64,000 nt of DNA from Bradyrhizobium sp. CIAT3101 (lineage in GTDB: Bacteria; Pseudomonadota; Alphaproteobacteria; Rhizobiales; Xanthobacteraceae): positions 5,973,001 to 6,037,000 of the forward strand of contig NZ_CP121634.1 in the NCBI RefSeq assembly GCF_029714945.1, in the 5' to 3' direction. Under the pieces are notes generated by a model. The model worked only from the letters and a program-made list of their open reading frames with translations. It was not told where the DNA came from and made no database searches. A program made the translations under genes and the position numbers. Numbering within the stretch: the stretch's first letter is position 1; the number at the start of each line of letters is the position of its first letter. Shown here piece after piece: positions 36,371 through 45,392 of this stretch.

Positions 36371-37374
36371 GGTCCACCTCCGACAGGCACGCCGCGATAT
36401 TGTCCGGTCAGGCTGTTGAGATAGGCGACCAGCGCCTCCACCTGCTGATCGGTCAATGTCGCATTCAATTGCGCGAAGCCCATTTTGCGGACTGCATCGT
36501 CGAGCGTGGGCGCGCTGCCATCATGAAAATAGGGTGCAGTCGTCGCGACATTACGCAGGCTCGGCACCCGCAGGATCGCGGGATCTGGCGACGCCAACGG
36601 ATGAAAGATACCGTGACGCTGAAACAGATTGCCGCCGACATTCACCCCCTGATGGCATGACGCGCATCCGAGCGACTTGAACAGCCTGTATCCGTCCAGC
36701 TCCTTGTCCGACAGTGCGGACCTGTCTCCGGCGAGCCAGCGGTCAAACCGGCTGCCGGGCGTGACCAAGGTCCGCTGAAAGCTTGCGATCGCATCGACGA
36801 TATTGCCCGGGTCCGGCCGGTGACCGTAAGCAGCGACAAAGGCCGTCCGCATGCCTGGATCGAGATCCAGCTTTGCGGCGATACCGGCGAGACTGCTTCC
36901 CATGATCTGCGGATTGACCAGCGACGCCGAGACATCTGCCTCAACGGAGCGATATTTTCCTTCCCAGCCGTAGCGAAAATTGAGCGTCGAGTTGAAGACG
37001 GTGGTCGTGTTCAGCGGCAGCTCGGCGCCATCGCGGCCAAGGTCGCGCCGCTTCGCACTTGCCCCGTTCGTGCGGATGTCATGACACGACGAACAGGTCC
37101 GCGAATTGTCAACCGACAGCCGCGCGTCGTTGAACAGGCGCTCACCGAGCTCGACCTTGCGAGGATCGATCTCCAGAGCCGGAGGCATCGGCGTGATGGG
37201 CTCTTCCGCACTGCGCACCGCCGGCGCCTGCGGCGACAACTGGAACGGGGCGAGAGACGGTGCTTGAGACGGGTGCAGACAGACCAGGAGCAGCGCGCCG
37301 ATCGCCACGACAGAGCGCCAACGCTTCAACTTACGGAAGATCCTGGTCTGAGCGATTCCGGACAAGCCTTGCAC
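36367..37374 (-). CDS. Dihaem cytochrome c peroxidase-family protein (MauG/CcpA-like)
   Basis: This 335-residue protein has an N-terminal signal or anchor ([20 protein letters not shown]) and two haem c sites: CSSCH about residue 95 and CASCH about residue 236. [30 protein letters not shown] and [26 protein letters not shown] are family segments. Such enzymes reduce peroxide or oxidise protein substrates in the periplasm. The ATGA-type overlap with the sensor kinase gene suggests coupled translation, so the enzyme may inform or serve the kinase. Confidence 0.9.
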   Translation of the reverse strand: MQGLSGIAQTRIFRKLKRWRSVVAIGALLLVCLHPSQAPSLAPFQLSPQAPAVRSAEEPITPMPPALEIDPRKVELGERLFNDARLSVDNSRTCSSCHDIRTNGASAKRRDLGRDGAELPLNTTTVFNSTLNFRYGWEGKYRSVEADVSASLVNPQIMGSSLAGIAAKLDLDPGMRTAFVAAYGHRPDPGNIVDAIASFQRTLVTPGSRFDRWLAGDRSALSDKELDGYRLFKSLGCASCHQGVNVGGNLFQRHGIFHPLASPDPAILRVPSLRNVATTAPYFHDGSAPTLDDAVRKMGFAQLNATLTDQQVEALVAYLNSLTGQYRGVPVGGGP

Positions 37375-37599
37375 ATAGGTTTCGCATTACGGTTCGGCAA
37401 TGCGGGGCCACGACGGATCGGGCCGTCACCCTTCAAGTCTTATTGATCGATACGGCAGCCTCCCGCCGCCGCACCGATCACTCCTTAGAGGCGGCCATGT
37501 CGAATCGCTACGATCAGGCCGCTCCTGCGGCTGCGCAAGATGATGGAGCGCACGGTCGCGCGATAGAAGCCAAGTCCGGCAACTGCGAGGAAAACGGCG

Positions 37600-38136
37600 T
37601 CAGCAATCACGGCAATACCTCACCACCCGCTCGATGTCGGCCCGGCCGTTGATGCCGAGATCCCGCAAGGTGCGATCGTCGTAGCTCGACAGGGCCACGA
37701 CGGCTCGACTGATCTCCCGCTCCCGCCGCCAATGCTTCCAGAGCACCGCGGTCGTTTCGCCGAGGGCAGACCACCAGCTCCAGTGGCGCCGGGCGTTCAA
37801 ATCAATCCGTGCGCTGACGTCCGGACGCGGCGAACCTGGAGGCACGGTGCGCGGCATCGCCTCTACCGGAAACGTCGCGTTCGGATGGAGCGCCGCGCCA
37901 TAGAGGGCAAATCCCTCCATCACGGATAGCAAGACCGCAGACCACCAACTGGTCGGACGGTCTGCTTCCGCCGACGGCTTTAGCGGTCTTGGTGCATCCC
38001 CCAGTGTGCCGGGCCGCACCGCACGGTCGCGCCGATCGCTTCTGCGGCGATCCGAAATATCCGCGATGCGGCCGGCTTCCATCTCGAGAGGCCGCACCAC
38101 GCGGACCACGTTTGAGGGCAAGTTCTGTTTCAACAT
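37600..38136 (-). CDS. DUF1127-domain protein with long N-terminal extension
   Basis: The protein has 178 residues. The last 40 (REISRAVVALSSYDDRTLRDLGINGRADIERVVRY) are a DUF1127 domain, which in short proteins is about 45 residues long and in some bacteria binds RNA or affects phosphate and nitrogen responses. The first 135 residues are Arg/Pro-rich with a hydrophobic stretch (SWWSAVLLSVMEGFALYGAAL) and no recognised domain. ATG 38136 is chosen; 38157 is possible. It lies between the peroxidase and the response-regulator genes on the same strand. Confidence 0.75.
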   Translation of the reverse strand: MLKQNLPSNVVRVVRPLEMEAGRIADISDRRRSDRRDRAVRPGTLGDAPRPLKPSAEADRPTSWWSAVLLSVMEGFALYGAALHPNATFPVEAMPRTVPPGSPRPDVSARIDLNARRHWSWWSALGETTAVLWKHWRREREISRAVVALSSYDDRTLRDLGINGRADIERVVRYCRDC

Positions 38137-38273
38137 GCGACGAGTTCTCCAACGCAATGCTTGCAGGAGACACCCTGACGTCCGGCTGTTACACCGGGAT
38201 CACTGTTGCGCAGAAAACAGTTACGATTGCAGCCGGCCGTTGCCACGCTTTCACCATCACGACATCAGCCGCC

Positions 38274-38999
38274 CTAGAACGGCTCGACCGGCACGGTGAA
38301 GACGTAGCCCACACCGCGCTCGGTCTGGATGATGCGCGGCGCGCTCGGGTCGTTCTCCAGCTTGCGTCGCAGCCGCAACACCTGAACGTCAATGCTGCGA
38401 TCGAAGATGTCTTCGTGGATGCGGGTCGCCTGGAGCAGGTGCTCACGGCTGAGCGGGCGTTCGGGCGCCTCGAGGAAGGCCAGCAGCAGGGCATATTCGC
38501 CCTTGCTCAGGGGAACCGGCGCGTTGCTGGCGTCGACCAGTTTGCGGCCGCGGCGCTCGAGCTTCCAGCCGTTGAACCGATAGCCGCCGCGCTCGGGATC
38601 CCGCGCGCGAGCGGCCCGTCCGATTTCCTGACGCCGCAACACCGCACGGACGCGGGCCAACAGTTCCCGGAGGCTGAACGGTTTGATGATGTAATCATCG
38701 GCGCCCAGCTCAAGACCGACGATACGGTCGATCTCATCGGGACGGTGCCCGGTCGTGATGATCACGGGCACATCGGAGTGAGAACGGATCTCCCGCAGCA
38801 GGTCAAGCCCATCCTCCTGACCGAGGCGCAGGTCGAGAATGATCAAGCAGGGTTGCGCGCCCTCGAGATGCCGATGCAATTCGGCACGGTTGGATGCAGC
38901 CCTCCCCGGTACATTATGCTCTTCCAGATATTTGATCACCATTTGCCGCAAGGTGGGATCGTCATCGACAACGATGACATGGCCGGCGTCTGCCAACAT
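38274..38999 (-). CDS. OmpR-family response regulator (VirG-like)
   Basis: The protein has 241 residues. The receiver has acidic residues in VVDDDP (11-14), phosphoacceptor Asp56 in LIILDLRLG and Lys106 in YIIKPFS. The C-terminal winged helix shows LSKGEYALLLAFLEAPERPLSREHLL and RSIDVQVLRLRRKLENDPSAPRIIQTERGVGYVF. It is on the same strand upstream of the VirA-like kinase, with the DUF1127 and peroxidase genes between, and is the most likely partner of that kinase, whose own receiver cannot be phosphorylated. Confidence 0.93.
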   Translation of the reverse strand: MLADAGHVIVVDDDPTLRQMVIKYLEEHNVPGRAASNRAELHRHLEGAQPCLIILDLRLGQEDGLDLLREIRSHSDVPVIITTGHRPDEIDRIVGLELGADDYIIKPFSLRELLARVRAVLRRQEIGRAARARDPERGGYRFNGWKLERRGRKLVDASNAPVPLSKGEYALLLAFLEAPERPLSREHLLQATRIHEDIFDRSIDVQVLRLRRKLENDPSAPRIIQTERGVGYVFTVPVEPF

Positions 39000-39402
39000 A
39001 TTTGATCTCTCAAACTTGCCTTAGCCGACTTTGTCGTGCCGGCTTCGGCTGATGCGAAAATGAGTTCCTTTGAAGCCGGCGGCACCCGGTTGAAATCCGT
39101 TGTCATGTGCCGACGACCTGCCTTCTTATGCGCGAACGACAAATATAGATGTTGCCTTCAATGTCAGCCGAATAGGTCATTTTGCCGTCATACTCGGCAA
39201 AATCTCCGATACGTGATGAATTGTGATGTAGATGATTTACTACCCAGGTGAACATCGCCTCGACGGACCAGCAGTGTCGGCGTTGTTCAGTTAACTCAGA
39301 ACGATTCTAAAATCGGACAGCGCACGGGCGCAGCTGCCGAAGTGACATGACCTGATGATGAGTCGACGTCATTTCGCGGGCTTGTGGATGCCGCGCGACA
39401 TA
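39000..39402. other. Intergenic region upstream of the response regulator
   Basis: This 403-base stretch lies between the response regulator start and the cytochrome c stop. No gene is convincing; the local base composition is less GC-rich than the flanks. It contains one perfect inverted repeat (39180-39202). Confidence 0.55.
39180..39202. promoter_or_regulatory. Perfect inverted repeat upstream of the response regulator gene
   Basis: TTTTGCCG (39180-39187) and CGGCAAAA (39195-39202) are perfect 8-base arms around the loop TCATACT, 181 bases upstream of the response regulator start. It could be an operator, or a terminator for the cytochrome c gene. Confidence 0.45.
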
Positions 39403-40347
39403 CTACGGGTGCCGTGACTGCGTCAGATATTGATACATGGCCGCAAGCTCGTCGTTGTCCATCCGTCCGATCGGACGCCACGGCATTTTCTCCCCGATCT
39501 GGTGCCCATTCGGATCAACGCCGGAGCGCATGGTGGCGATGAATTCGTCGCAGGTCCACTGCGCGACAATGCCGAGGTCGGGACCGAGCGGCGGCAACTG
39601 GCCGGGCACGCCTCCACTGAGATCTTTGCCGTGGCATTCGCGGCAGTCCTGATAGGATAGCAGGTACTCGCCGTATTCGGCCGTCGGCCCTTTTGCGGGC
39701 GCAGCAATGCGCGCGGCCGTCACCGGCTTCGCGTCCGGCAACATCCCGGCCCCCAGCATCGCCAGGCCGACGAGGTTGAATCGATCGAGCTGCCCCGGCG
39801 TGGGCGCGCCCGCGGCCGGGAGACTGCGAAGATAGGCGATCACCGCAACGGTGTCGTCGTCGCTCAGCCGGCTCGCGTTGGTAAAGGACATGATCGTGAG
39901 CCAGCCTCCGTTCGCATCGACGCCGTTGCGAATGGCGCGAAAAATCTCGCCATCCGACCACCGCTTCAGTGGTCCGGCGGGCGTGAGATTGGCGGCCACG
40001 AACGAGCCGATATTGATCGGAAGATCCTCGGCGAGATTGCCACCACCGGTCAACGTCGCCTTGTGGCATCCGCTGCAAAAGCTGGCGGTCACGGCCTTGC
40101 CGCGCGCGACCCGCTCGGGCGTGAGTTCGACCTTGACGCTTGGAAGAGGCGCGGAACGCGCGTGTTGCCTGCCGAGACCTGTCGCAGTCAGCGCGCCGAC
40201 CGACGACACCAGGATCGTCAAGATGGCCGCCAGCCCCACACCGCTCCATCTCAAGACGCGCGACCGGACCTGCAGTGCACGCCAACCGAACCAGACCATG
40301 AATGCCGCAAGAGCCACCAGTAGAATGAGACTGACAATATTCGGCAT
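39403..40347 (-). CDS. Membrane-anchored dihaem cytochrome c
   Basis: This 314-residue protein has two N-terminal hydrophobic segments (IVSLILLVALAAFMVWFGW and VGLAAILTILVSSVGAL), then two cytochrome c domains with CSGCH (about residue 92) and CRECH (about 236). Each is followed by a Gly-rich turn (TLTGGG, DLSGGV). Segments such as LRSLPAAG and MSFTNASRLSDDDTVAVIAYL resemble the cytochrome subunits of periplasmic alcohol, aldehyde or gluconate dehydrogenases. No dehydrogenase subunit is adjacent. It probably passes electrons in the periplasm; its donor is unknown. Confidence 0.88.
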   Translation of the reverse strand: MPNIVSLILLVALAAFMVWFGWRALQVRSRVLRWSGVGLAAILTILVSSVGALTATGLGRQHARSAPLPSVKVELTPERVARGKAVTASFCSGCHKATLTGGGNLAEDLPINIGSFVAANLTPAGPLKRWSDGEIFRAIRNGVDANGGWLTIMSFTNASRLSDDDTVAVIAYLRSLPAAGAPTPGQLDRFNLVGLAMLGAGMLPDAKPVTAARIAAPAKGPTAEYGEYLLSYQDCRECHGKDLSGGVPGQLPPLGPDLGIVAQWTCDEFIATMRSGVDPNGHQIGEKMPWRPIGRMDNDELAAMYQYLTQSRHP

Positions 40348-40624
40348 GCTCGTCCTCGCGAACTCGAAAGGAGCGATTTTCGTAACTATGAGGACGGGAC
40401 TACCGCGCTGTTTCAGCGTTGGCGGCGTGAGTTACCGTTGTAACAGGACCAGGGTTCGCCCCGATCGGCGTACCGATGTCCATCGCCGCCGCAACGCCAC
40501 GATGAATTGCCGCCGTAACCAATTTGGCGCAGCGTGGAAGTTCTGCCGTAACGACCATCCCAGCACTCTCCCTCTGCTCATCGACCGCCCACGGCCGATG
40601 CTCGACAATCAGAGGACCTATTCC

Positions 40625-41971
40625 ATGAAGATTCTCATCGCTTCGACACCTGCGACGGGCCATCTCAACCCGCTGCTCGCCATTGCGCGCATTCTCGTCG
40701 CCGAGAACCACGAGATTGCCTTCCTGACAGGGACCGCATTTCGAGCTCGCATCGAAGCCAGCGGCGCGCAGTTCTTCCCGCTTCCGGAGGGCGCGGATTT
40801 CGATCTGCGCGATATTCTCTCGGTGGTCCCCGAGCTGAAGAGCCTTCCTCCGGGGCCCGACTGGCTACGTACCGCCTGCGAGCGCATCTTCGTCGACTCC
40901 ATCCCGGCACAAAACCAGGGCCTGTACGAGGCGTTGGAACACTTTCAGGCCGACATCATCATCGGCGACGACATGCTGTTCGGCATCTTTCCGATGCTGC
41001 TCGGACCGCGCGAGATGCGGCCGCCAGTTGTACTGTGCGGAACGTCGTTTCTGCACTGGGAGCGCGATGACGGCGCGCCAAACTTTCTCGGCCTGCCGCC
41101 TGCGTCCACGGAAGAGCAGCGCCAGCAATATGCGGTCATCGCGGGTGAGTATGATGCTGATGTCGACCAGCCGGTCCTGCGCAACCTGAATAGGGTGCTG
41201 AAGAGCTTCGGCGTCGGTCCGCTGTCGAAGCCGATGTTCCATTCAGTCATCGAGTTCGCCGACGCCTATATGCAATTGTCTGTGCCAAGCTTCGAATTCC
41301 CCAGGCCGTTTCCATCCAATGTGCACTTCGTCGGAACGCCGCCGATCATTCCGCGCCAGGCGCCCCTGCCGTCGTGGGCGCAAGAGCTCGATGGGTCGCG
41401 GAAGGTCGTGCTGGTGACGCAGGGCACCGTGGCCAACCACAATCTGGGGCTACTGATAGCACCGACGCTTATCGGGCTTGCCAACGAGCCGGACGTGCTG
41501 GTGGTGGCGACGACCGGCGGTCGCCCGGTCGAAGCGATCCCCGCACCCGTCTCGTCAAACGCAAGACTTGCCACCTATCTACCGTTCGAATGGCTGCTGC
41601 CTCGCGTCGACGTGCTGGTCAGCAATGGCGGCTATGGCAGTGTCAACCAGGCCATGAGCTTCGGAATTCCGCTGGTCACGGCGGGCATGACCGAAGACAA
41701 GGCCGACGTCAACGCACGCGTCGCATGGTCCGGCGTCGGCATCAATCTCGCGACCAACGAGCCAACGCCGGACGCGATCCGAGAGGCGGTGCGCACCGTG
41801 CTCGACCGCCCTGCCTACCGCATGCGTGCCTCGCGAATGGCCGACGAATTTGCCGACATCGACACGCGATCCGAGATTCTCCGGATCATCAGCCGTCTCG
41901 TGGACGATCGCGAAGCGTCGCGGCGGATCGGCACGCTCGAACCCGGCCGCGGCCGCCGCGTCGCCCGGTAA
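40625..41971 (+). CDS. UGT/MGT-type glycosyltransferase (GT-B fold)
   Basis: The protein has 448 residues. It begins KILIASTPATGHLNPLLAIARILVAENHEIAFLTG, the acceptor-domain start of UGT-like enzymes. The nucleotide-sugar domain includes LVTQGTVANHNLGLLIAPT, LPFEWLLPRVDVLVSNGGYGSVNQAMSFGIPLVTAG and a Glu-Asp pair (TEDKADVN). The usual His of the HGGxGT loop is Asn (SNGGYGS), common in the macrolide and rhamnosyl branches. ATG 40625 starts at the family N-terminus. It may glycosylate a lipid, flavonoid or xenobiotic acceptor. It is divergent from the cytochrome gene and convergent with the ABC operon. Confidence 0.9.
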   Translation: MKILIASTPATGHLNPLLAIARILVAENHEIAFLTGTAFRARIEASGAQFFPLPEGADFDLRDILSVVPELKSLPPGPDWLRTACERIFVDSIPAQNQGLYEALEHFQADIIIGDDMLFGIFPMLLGPREMRPPVVLCGTSFLHWERDDGAPNFLGLPPASTEEQRQQYAVIAGEYDADVDQPVLRNLNRVLKSFGVGPLSKPMFHSVIEFADAYMQLSVPSFEFPRPFPSNVHFVGTPPIIPRQAPLPSWAQELDGSRKVVLVTQGTVANHNLGLLIAPTLIGLANEPDVLVVATTGGRPVEAIPAPVSSNARLATYLPFEWLLPRVDVLVSNGGYGSVNQAMSFGIPLVTAGMTEDKADVNARVAWSGVGINLATNEPTPDAIREAVRTVLDRPAYRMRASRMADEFADIDTRSEILRIISRLVDDREASRRIGTLEPGRGRRVAR

Positions 41972-41985
41972 TTTCGCCCGGTCCG

Positions 41986-43629
41986 TTACAAGAGGGGAGC
42001 GCTGCTCCCCTCTTGCGCCCGTTCAACCCGAAGCGCGCACGGCCGCTGTTCCCTCAAGTCCAGCACGGGTGCCGCCGCGAGCAGCGCTTTCGTATAATCG
42101 TGCTGCGGACGATCGAAGATGTCGTCGCGCGAGCCTTGCTCGACAATCCGGCCACCTTGCATCACCACGACCCTGTCGGCCACCTGCTCGACGGCCGCGA
42201 GATCGTGGCTGATGAACAGGCAGGCAAATCCATATTGCAGCTGAAGCCGCTCGAACAGCTTCAGCACCTGCGCCTGGATGGTCATGTCGAGCGCCGAGAC
42301 CGGTTCGTCCGCGACGACAAAGGCCGGCTCGCGCACGATGGCGCGCGCAATCGCGATCCGCTGCCGTTGGCCACCCGACAATTCGTGCGGCCAGCGCTTG
42401 CCGAGGCCGGCAAGGCCGACCTCATCCAGCATTGCCTCGACACGCCGATCGCGTTCATCGGCCGCCAAATGTGCGACGTGACGAAGCGGCTCGGCCACGA
42501 TCTCGCCGACGCGCATGCGAGGATCGAGCGAGGAATAGGGATCCTGGAACACCAGTTGCGAAGCAAGGCGGAAGTCACGATCGATGGTGGCCGTCACGTC
42601 CCTGCCCCGGAACCGGATCTCGCCGCCTGACGTCGGGATCAACCGCAGCATGGCGCGGCCAAGCGTCGTCTTGCCCGAGCCGCTGCCACCGACCACGGCG
42701 ACCGTCTCTCCCGCGCCGATGTCGAGGTCGACGCCGTTGACCGCCGAGACGCCCGCATCACGCCGGAACAACCGCTGGCGCCCACCGAAGCCGACCTTGA
42801 GGCCTCGCACGCTGACGAGCGGCTCGCCGGCCTGTCGCGCTTTTGTCGTATCGCCGCGGCGCGGCAGGGCCTCGACCAGCCGCCTGGTATAGGCTTCTTG
42901 CGGCGAGAACAGGATCTGTCGCGTCGTCCCGGTCTCGACCATCTTGCCCTGGCGCAGCACCAGCGCGCGCTGCGCGTAGCGCGACACCAGGCCGAGATTG
43001 TGGGTGATCAGCATCACCGACGTGCCGTGGTCGCGGGCGAGCCCGACCATGAGATCGAGCACCTCGCGCTGCGTCAGCGTATCGAGCGCCGTGGTCGGCT
43101 CGTCCGCGATCAGCAGCTTTGGCTTCAACAGCATCACCGACGCCAGCATGATGCGCTGACGCATGCCACCGGAGAATTCATGCGGATAGGCATCGAAAGT
43201 CCGCTCGGGATCACGGATCTGTACGCGCGCGAGCATATCGAGGCAGCGGCTGCGGATCTCCCGCTTTCCCAGCCGTTCGTGCAGGCCAAGCCCCTCCGCC
43301 ATTTGCGCACCGACGCTGATGGCGGGATTGAGCGAGACCATCGGCTCCTGGAACACCATGCCGACGACGGGACCGCGCAGTCCGCGCATTTGGCGCGCCG
43401 ATGTGGTCGCAAGGTCGATGCCGTCGAGCACGATACGGCCGCCAGCCTTGCGAAGACCTGGTGGCAACAGCCCGAGCACGGCACGTGCAGCCGCCGTCTT
43501 GCCACTGCCGGATTCGCCGACGACGGCGAGGAATTCACTGCGATCGACGGTGAAGGAGACGTCGTCGACGATCGCGGCCTTGTTGGCCGACGCCTCGATG
43601 CGCAGATTCTCGACCGACAGCAGCGTCAT
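41986..43629 (-). CDS. Peptide/nickel-type ABC transporter ATPase with two fused nucleotide-binding domains (DppD-DppF type)
   Basis: This 547-residue protein contains two complete ABC domains. The first has Walker A GESGSGKTAAAR and signature FSGGMRQR; the second has GGSGSGKTTLGR and LSGGQRQR. D-loops and the oligopeptide-transporter C-terminal pattern (QEAYTRRLVEALP, QHDYTKALLAAAP) follow each domain. It energises dipeptide-type import with the permeases and binding protein just upstream. It overlaps the DppC-like gene by four bases. Its 3' end contains a strong hairpin shared with the convergent glycosyltransferase gene. Confidence 0.93.
   Translation of the reverse strand: MTLLSVENLRIEASANKAAIVDDVSFTVDRSEFLAVVGESGSGKTAAARAVLGLLPPGLRKAGGRIVLDGIDLATTSARQMRGLRGPVVGMVFQEPMVSLNPAISVGAQMAEGLGLHERLGKREIRSRCLDMLARVQIRDPERTFDAYPHEFSGGMRQRIMLASVMLLKPKLLIADEPTTALDTLTQREVLDLMVGLARDHGTSVMLITHNLGLVSRYAQRALVLRQGKMVETGTTRQILFSPQEAYTRRLVEALPRRGDTTKARQAGEPLVSVRGLKVGFGGRQRLFRRDAGVSAVNGVDLDIGAGETVAVVGGSGSGKTTLGRAMLRLIPTSGGEIRFRGRDVTATIDRDFRLASQLVFQDPYSSLDPRMRVGEIVAEPLRHVAHLAADERDRRVEAMLDEVGLAGLGKRWPHELSGGQRQRIAIARAIVREPAFVVADEPVSALDMTIQAQVLKLFERLQLQYGFACLFISHDLAAVEQVADRVVVMQGGRIVEQGSRDDIFDRPQHDYTKALLAAAPVLDLREQRPCALRVERAQEGSSAPLL
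41989..42015. terminator. Bidirectional hairpin between glycosyltransferase and ABC operon
   Basis: CAAGAGGGGAGC (41989-42000) pairs perfectly with GCTCCCCTCTTG (42004-42015) around the loop GCT. It lies between two convergent genes and overlaps the last codons of the ABC ATPase gene. Confidence 0.65.
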
Positions 43630-44438
43630 CCGTGCGCCATCCTGGGATCGAGGCGATCACGCAAGGAATCGCCGAGCAGATTGATGCCGAGTAGCGTCAG
43701 CGCGATGCAGAGGCCCGGCGCGATCGAGAGCCAGGCCGCGGTTTCCATGAACGGACGGCTTGCCGCGAGCATGTTGCCCCAGGTCGGGGCCGGCGGCGGC
43801 ACGCCGAGGCCCAGGAAGCTCAGTGCGCTCTCGGCCAGCAGCACCCAGCCGAACATGCTGGTCGCGAGCACCGCGACCGGCGCGATCGCGTTCGGCATCA
43901 CGTGGCGGATCATCGAATAGACTTCCGAATTGCCGATGACGCGCGAGGCCTCGACATATTCCTTCTCGCGGATCGACAGCACGGTGCCGCGCATTACGCG
44001 GACCACCGACGGAATGTAGGCAAGACCGAGCGCGAGGATCAGGCCGGTCTTGTTGGCGCCGACGACGATCATGACGGCGAGCGCGAGCAAGATGCCGGGG
44101 AAAGCAAGCAGCGCATCGGTGACGGCCATGATGATCCGATCGACCCAGCCCCTGACGTAGCCGGCCGTGCAGCCGATCATCATTCCGAGTGTAACCGCGA
44201 GCACCACCGTGAGCACGGCAATCACGACGCTGGCGCCGGCGCCGACCATGACGCGGCTCAACACGTCACGGCCGAATTCGTCCGTGCCGAACCAATGCAG
44301 CGACGAAGGCGCTTGCAGCCGCGCACGCAGATTGATGCGCAGCGGGTCGAACGGCGTCCAGAACGCTCCGGTGATGGCAGCGCCGAGCAGGAACGCCATC
44401 AGGACGCCGCCGATCGCGGTGTTGGCGCGCACTCTCAT
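43626..44438 (-). CDS. Dipeptide-type ABC transporter permease (DppC-like)
   Basis: This 270-residue protein has an N-terminal membrane segment (GVLMAFLLGAAITGAFW), then GTDEFGRDVLSRVMVGA, a DppC hallmark, and further membrane segments. The EAA loop reads EYVEASRVIGNSEVYSMIRHVMPNAIAP and contacts the ATPase. ATG 44438 overlaps the DppB-like stop (ATGA); the frame extends further upstream only as antisense to DppB. It forms the inner-membrane channel with the DppB-like protein. Confidence 0.92.
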   Translation of the reverse strand: MRVRANTAIGGVLMAFLLGAAITGAFWTPFDPLRINLRARLQAPSSLHWFGTDEFGRDVLSRVMVGAGASVVIAVLTVVLAVTLGMMIGCTAGYVRGWVDRIIMAVTDALLAFPGILLALAVMIVVGANKTGLILALGLAYIPSVVRVMRGTVLSIREKEYVEASRVIGNSEVYSMIRHVMPNAIAPVAVLATSMFGWVLLAESALSFLGLGVPPPAPTWGNMLAASRPFMETAAWLSIAPGLCIALTLLGINLLGDSLRDRLDPRMAHG

Positions 44439-45379
44439 GCCACCGTCACCCTCGGATCGAACAGCGGATAGCAGAGATCGACGACCAGATTGACCACGAC
44501 ATAGATCACGGCTGTAAACAGGAGACAGCCCTGCACCACCGGATAATCGCGCGCGAAGATGGAATCGACCAGCAGCCGGCCGAGACCGGGCAGCGTGAAC
44601 ACCGTCTCGATCACGGCAATGCCGCCGAGGAGATGGCCGAGCACGAGACCGATCAGCGTCCAGGTCGGGGCGAAGGCGTTGGGCAGGACGTGCCGCGCGA
44701 GCACCCGCCACTCCGGCACGCCCTTGGCGCGCGCGTGCGTGACATATTCGAGCCGCAGCACTTCGATAGACGCGGCCCGCGCCATGCGCGTGAGCACGCC
44801 GATCTCGACCATGGTCAGCGTCGCGATCGGCAAGACGATGAAGCTCGCCGCCTGCCAGAAATTCTCGGTGAACGGCACATAGCCGATCACCGGCAGCCAT
44901 TTCAGCTTGAGCCCGAACAGCAACAGCAGCAGCAGCCCGAGCCAGAAGCTCGGGATCGATAATAGCAGCGTGGCGCCGCCGACGACGGAGAGATCGAGCA
45001 GGCTGTTCTGCTTCCAGGCCGCGACGAGCCCGGCCGGGACTGCGATGCAGGCGGCCGCCGCAACCGCCACCAGCACGATGACGGCGCTGACCTGGAAACG
45101 CTCGAGAATGAGCGGCAACACAGCGAGGTTGTTGGTGATGGAGTGCCCGAAATCGCCGGTCGCAAGCTTTGCGATCCAGTGCATGAACTGAACCGGGATC
45201 GGCTGATCGAGCCCGAGTTGGGCGCGCAACTGCGCCGCTTGCGCGGGATCGGCGGCATCGCCGAGCATCACCTGCACGGGGTCGCCTGGAATGAGCCGGA
45301 CCAGCGCAAACACCCCGATCGCGACCAGCAGCAAGGTCGGGATCGTCATGAGCAGCCGTCTTGCGAGATAACCCAGCAT
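44435..45379 (-). CDS. Dipeptide-type ABC transporter permease (DppB-like)
   Basis: The protein has 314 residues. It begins LGYLARRLLMTIPTLLLVAIGVFALVRLIPGDP, the usual DppB start, with an extracytoplasmic loop and five more membrane segments. The EAA loop is EYVTHARAKGVPEWRVLARHVLPNAFAP, and the C-terminus reads DYPVVQGCLLFTAVIYVVVNLVVDL. ATG 45379 is chosen because it matches the family start. It lies 13 bases after the binding-protein gene and overlaps the DppC gene. Confidence 0.93.
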   Translation of the reverse strand: MLGYLARRLLMTIPTLLLVAIGVFALVRLIPGDPVQVMLGDAADPAQAAQLRAQLGLDQPIPVQFMHWIAKLATGDFGHSITNNLAVLPLILERFQVSAVIVLVAVAAAACIAVPAGLVAAWKQNSLLDLSVVGGATLLLSIPSFWLGLLLLLLFGLKLKWLPVIGYVPFTENFWQAASFIVLPIATLTMVEIGVLTRMARAASIEVLRLEYVTHARAKGVPEWRVLARHVLPNAFAPTWTLIGLVLGHLLGGIAVIETVFTLPGLGRLLVDSIFARDYPVVQGCLLFTAVIYVVVNLVVDLCYPLFDPRVTVA

Positions 45380-45392
45380 GCAGTGCCCTTGC

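Noticed and set aside
39851..40624. Upstream extension of the glycosyltransferase frame to 39851
   Set aside because: It is antisense to the cytochrome c gene and the family N-terminus begins at ATG 40625.
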